From DATFAS01 sp035254305 (GTDB taxonomy: Bacteria; Bacillota; Bacilli; Aneurinibacillales; RAOX-1), in contig DATFAS010000245.1 of NCBI GenBank assembly GCA_035254305.1, positions 1 to 7,919 on the forward strand: a stretch of 7,919 nucleotides of DNA, written 5' to 3'. Both the position numbers and the translations under genes were made by a program. Below, in pieces: positions 6,576 through 7,919 of this stretch. Position 1 is the stretch's first letter; each line of letters starts with the position of its first letter. The notes beneath the pieces were generated by a model that had not been told where the DNA came from, searched no databases, and was given only the letters and a program-made list of their open reading frames with translations.

Positions 6576-6598
6576 AACACCAATTAATAATTGATGTT
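6576..6598. promoter_or_regulatory. 23-base operator-like palindrome before the redox fusion
   Basis: Arms AACACCAATTA (6576-6586) and TAATTGATGTT (6588-6598) are reverse complements at ten of eleven positions around one central base. The site lies just downstream of the predicted -10 box and covers the predicted transcription start, a classic repressor position. Length and AT-richness would suit a MarR- or TetR-family repressor. No such repressor gene is present in the window. Confidence 0.6.
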
Positions 6599-6627
6599 AG
6601 TTTATAATAATTACAATTAATTTTCAA
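6599..6627 (-). promoter_or_regulatory. candidate promoter of the redox fusion gene
   Basis: On the minus strand, TTGAAA (6622-6627, five of six to TTGACA) stands 17 bases from TAAACT (6599-6604, four of six to TATAAT). An alternative -10, TATAAA, two bases upstream shortens the spacer to 15. The start would fall near 6592, inside the palindrome, leaving a leader of about 37 bases. Confidence 0.5.
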
Positions 6628-6745
6628 CTATTTTATTTTCTCTTTAGTATAAACCCACTTCGTTAGAAAAAATGATTAGGACTTTGTATGTTTTTCGTAT
6701 TCATTCCAAACGATAAGAGCAAGAACATCATGAGGAGAGAGCTGA

Positions 6746-6979
6746 ATGCAAACGCTATATACCTTCCTTTACGTGTTGATTACCATAGTAATCCTCAGTG
6801 GAATTTTTGTTTCTTTCCGCTATAACGCTAAACAGAAAACAGTGGATCATGGCATCAGTCCAAATGTGAAAAGAAATCCTATTTTTTTAAATCCCGTGTA
6901 TTGGGCCTATCTCTTATTTGCTGCCATTTTTTTCGGTTTGGTTTGGGTGTTCAAAATTTACCATAGAGTACCTTTTTAA
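6746..6979 (+). CDS. small two-helix membrane protein, unknown function
   Basis: I do not recognise a family. The protein has 77 residues and two hydrophobic helices at about 4-24 and 51-70. They are joined by a polar loop rich in basic residues (R25, K29, K31, K42, R43), so the loop is probably cytoplasmic by the positive-inside rule. The loop contains HGISPNVKRNPIF, followed by LNPVYWAYLLFAAIFF leading into the second helix. There is no cysteine and no enzyme motif. The ATG is preceded by GAGGAG eight bases upstream, a strong ribosome binding site. The gene is divergent from the redox fusion and 18 bases ahead of the next gene, so those two are likely one transcript. I found no convincing promoter: TATAAA at 6648-6653 lacks a matching -35 at normal spacing. 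Confidence 0.75.
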   Translation: MQTLYTFLYVLITIVILSGIFVSFRYNAKQKTVDHGISPNVKRNPIFLNPVYWAYLLFAAIFFGLVWVFKIYHRVPF

Positions 6980-6997
6980 TCACAATGGGGTGAAAAA

Positions 6998-7312
6998 ATG
7001 AGTAAACAAACGTATTATATTTCTTTATCTTCTGGTGGAATTCATACGGATCCAACGATTGACACCTATGATTATATAATTGAAGCGAATGATCATGAAA
7101 TCAGTGAACTTCAAAAGTTATTTGAAAAAGTACATGAAAAAGAGGGTGATTCGTACTTTCGTTCTCATATTCCCTTCCTTCCTTACCATGAGGATAAACC
7201 AAATTTTGAATACGATCAGGCGTTAAAAGAAGTTTATTCAAAATTGTATAAGTTAGGAAATGATGTTTGCCGAAGGCATATAGAAAGTATGAGGATTTTA
7301 GAGGAAGAATAA
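6998..7312 (+). CDS. conserved small soluble protein, unknown function
   Basis: Hypothetical protein of 104 residues. It starts with a predicted strand (KQTYYISLSSGGI), followed by DTYDYIIEAND (22-32), a charged helix (33-50), the segment YFRSHIPFLPYHED (53-66) and a C-terminal helix (72-97) ending in IESMRILEEE. No membrane segment, signal peptide or recognisable catalytic motif is present. From memory it resembles an uncharacterised family of Bacillales proteins with a similar YYISV.SGEI start and FRAH.P...YH middle, but I cannot name it or confirm this. GGGGTGA lies four bases before the ATG. It follows the small membrane protein by 18 bases and ends before a hairpin at 7326-7355. Confidence 0.8.
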   Translation: MSKQTYYISLSSGGIHTDPTIDTYDYIIEANDHEISELQKLFEKVHEKEGDSYFRSHIPFLPYHEDKPNFEYDQALKEVYSKLYKLGNDVCRRHIESMRILEEE

Positions 7313-7325
7313 AAAAGGAAATAAA

Positions 7326-7355
7326 GGAGCTGGCGCCATAATTGGCGGCAGCTTC
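7326..7355. terminator. bidirectional terminator between convergent genes
   Basis: GGAGCTGGCGCC (7326-7337) pairs with GGCGGCAGCTTC (7344-7355) around a six-base loop, with one wobble and one mismatch in twelve. On the minus strand it is followed by a T-rich run (TTTATTTCCTTTTTT), so it works best for the methyltransferase gene. On the plus strand only TTCGTTGT follows, so termination of the small-protein pair would be weaker. Confidence 0.75.
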
Positions 7356-7374
7356 GTTGTACCTAATAACCCCC

Positions 7375-7919
7375 TTATTTCTTACAATGATAAACAAATG
7401 CTGGTGGGAAGTTAAACGGAACAAAGGATAAATCTACATATGTAAAAATATCTTCTAATTGATCCATCATCTGCTTCGAATACTGAAATGCAATAAATGA
7501 CCCACCAGGTTTTAATGAACGAACCACCCCATCCATGATCCGATTCCTTAAGGATTGGTCAAAATTCGCAAAGGGTAGCCCCGAAATAACACAATCTACT
7601 CCATTTATATTTAAATTTTCCAAATCTCTTTGGATTGTCTCAGCAGTGGTACAGAAATTAAAGTGAGGATAACTCACTTTAAGCCTACGCTGCATTTCCA
7701 CATCTTGTTCATAAATAATACCAACACAAGAATCTTTCTTTTTCCGATTAATATGTCGAGTAAAAACACCGGTACCTGCTCCTAATTCCACGATCGAATT
7801 CGTATTACGCCAATCTACATGTCTTAACATAGCATTAGCGAGAAACGTAGAACTAGGGGTAATACTCCCGACCCGTTTCGGAGATTTCAAAAATTTATAA
7901 AAGAAGGAAACTCTTTCTC
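7375..7919 (-). CDS. PmtA-like SAM-dependent methyltransferase, 5' end outside window
   Basis: C-terminal 180 residues of a class I methyltransferase. The reading frame stays open to the right edge, where residues ERVSFFYKF precede LKSPKRVGSITPSS. A K.P..VGS.TPSS start is typical of the phospholipid N-methyltransferase (PmtA-like) family, so the true start is just outside. The TTG at 7888-7890 would cut this segment and lacks a good ribosome binding site. Motif I is VELGAGTGVF, the acidic residue after strand 2 is in IIYEQD, motif IV is ISGLPF, and LKPGGSFIAF is the post-IV strand. The end FNFPPAFVYHCKK fits the N.PPA.VY ending of the family. Substrates known for relatives are phosphatidylethanolamine or, in other branches, rRNA bases; the actual substrate cannot be read here. 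It ends 20 bases before a strong hairpin. Confidence 0.85.
   Translation of the reverse strand, partial: ERVSFFYKFLKSPKRVGSITPSSTFLANAMLRHVDWRNTNSIVELGAGTGVFTRHINRKKKDSCVGIIYEQDVEMQRRLKVSYPHFNFCTTAETIQRDLENLNINGVDCVISGLPFANFDQSLRNRIMDGVVRSLKPGGSFIAFQYSKQMMDQLEDIFTYVDLSFVPFNFPPAFVYHCKK

Noticed and set aside
6612..6625. TACAATTAATTTTC as an OhrR operator
   Set aside because: Only the left half resembles the known OhrR site. The right half lacks the matching AATTGTA, and no OhrR gene is present in the window.
6648..6653. TATAAA as the promoter of the plus-strand small membrane protein gene
   Set aside because: No -35-like hexamer stands at 16-18 bases, and the resulting leader would be long. 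The region is AT-rich enough for such a box to occur by chance.
7101..7424. Minus-strand open frame opposite the 104-residue gene
   Set aside because: It runs through the shared hairpin and into the methyltransferase 3' end in another frame. It is a shadow of real genes on both sides.

Overview
The window looks like ordinary chromosome from a low-G+C Gram-positive bacterium of the order Bacillales. The evidence is EcsA/EcsB-type ABC transporter genes, a DUF2536 (YrzA-like) protein, an FxsA-family protein, strong GGAGG-type ribosome binding sites, TTG and GTG starts, and AT-rich intergenic DNA. The genus cannot be resolved by eye. There is no tRNA, rRNA, CRISPR array, insertion sequence or phage gene. 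The longest stretch without a gene is the roughly 190 bases between 6556 and 6745, which holds divergent regulatory DNA.

Layout. Bases 9-2629 (minus strand) form one tight gene set read as fxsA - DUF2536 - ecsA - ecsB. The intergenic gaps are short, the last two genes overlap, and a plausible promoter lies just before fxsA. Bases 2772-2963 (minus) hold a small gene that looks like a mini helix-turn-helix protein. It has its own hairpin terminator and an extended -10 promoter flanked by two palindromes. Bases 3092-5154 (minus) encode an OmpR-type response regulator followed by its sensor histidine kinase, overlapping by ATGA. Bases 5308-6555 (minus) encode a single-chain glutaredoxin-thioredoxin reductase fusion whose usual NADPH-binding residues are missing. 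It has a good terminator and a 23-base near-perfect palindrome over its predicted start of transcription. Divergently, 6746-7312 (plus) hold two small genes of unknown function, a two-helix membrane protein and a soluble 104-residue protein. Bases 7375-7919 (minus) hold the C-terminal part of a PmtA-like SAM-dependent methyltransferase that runs off the right edge. It converges on the plus-strand pair across a shared hairpin terminator.

How the genes fit together. Most of the window concerns the cell envelope: an Ecs transporter, which in Bacillus subtilis is needed for normal secretion and intramembrane proteolysis, FxsA, a membrane sensor kinase, a small membrane protein and a possible phospholipid methyltransferase. 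The redox fusion is a separate transcription unit. I do not see a new multi-gene system. The most interesting items are the altered nucleotide site of the redox fusion with its operator-like palindrome, and the small helix-turn-helix gene with palindromes over both its -35 region and its transcription start.
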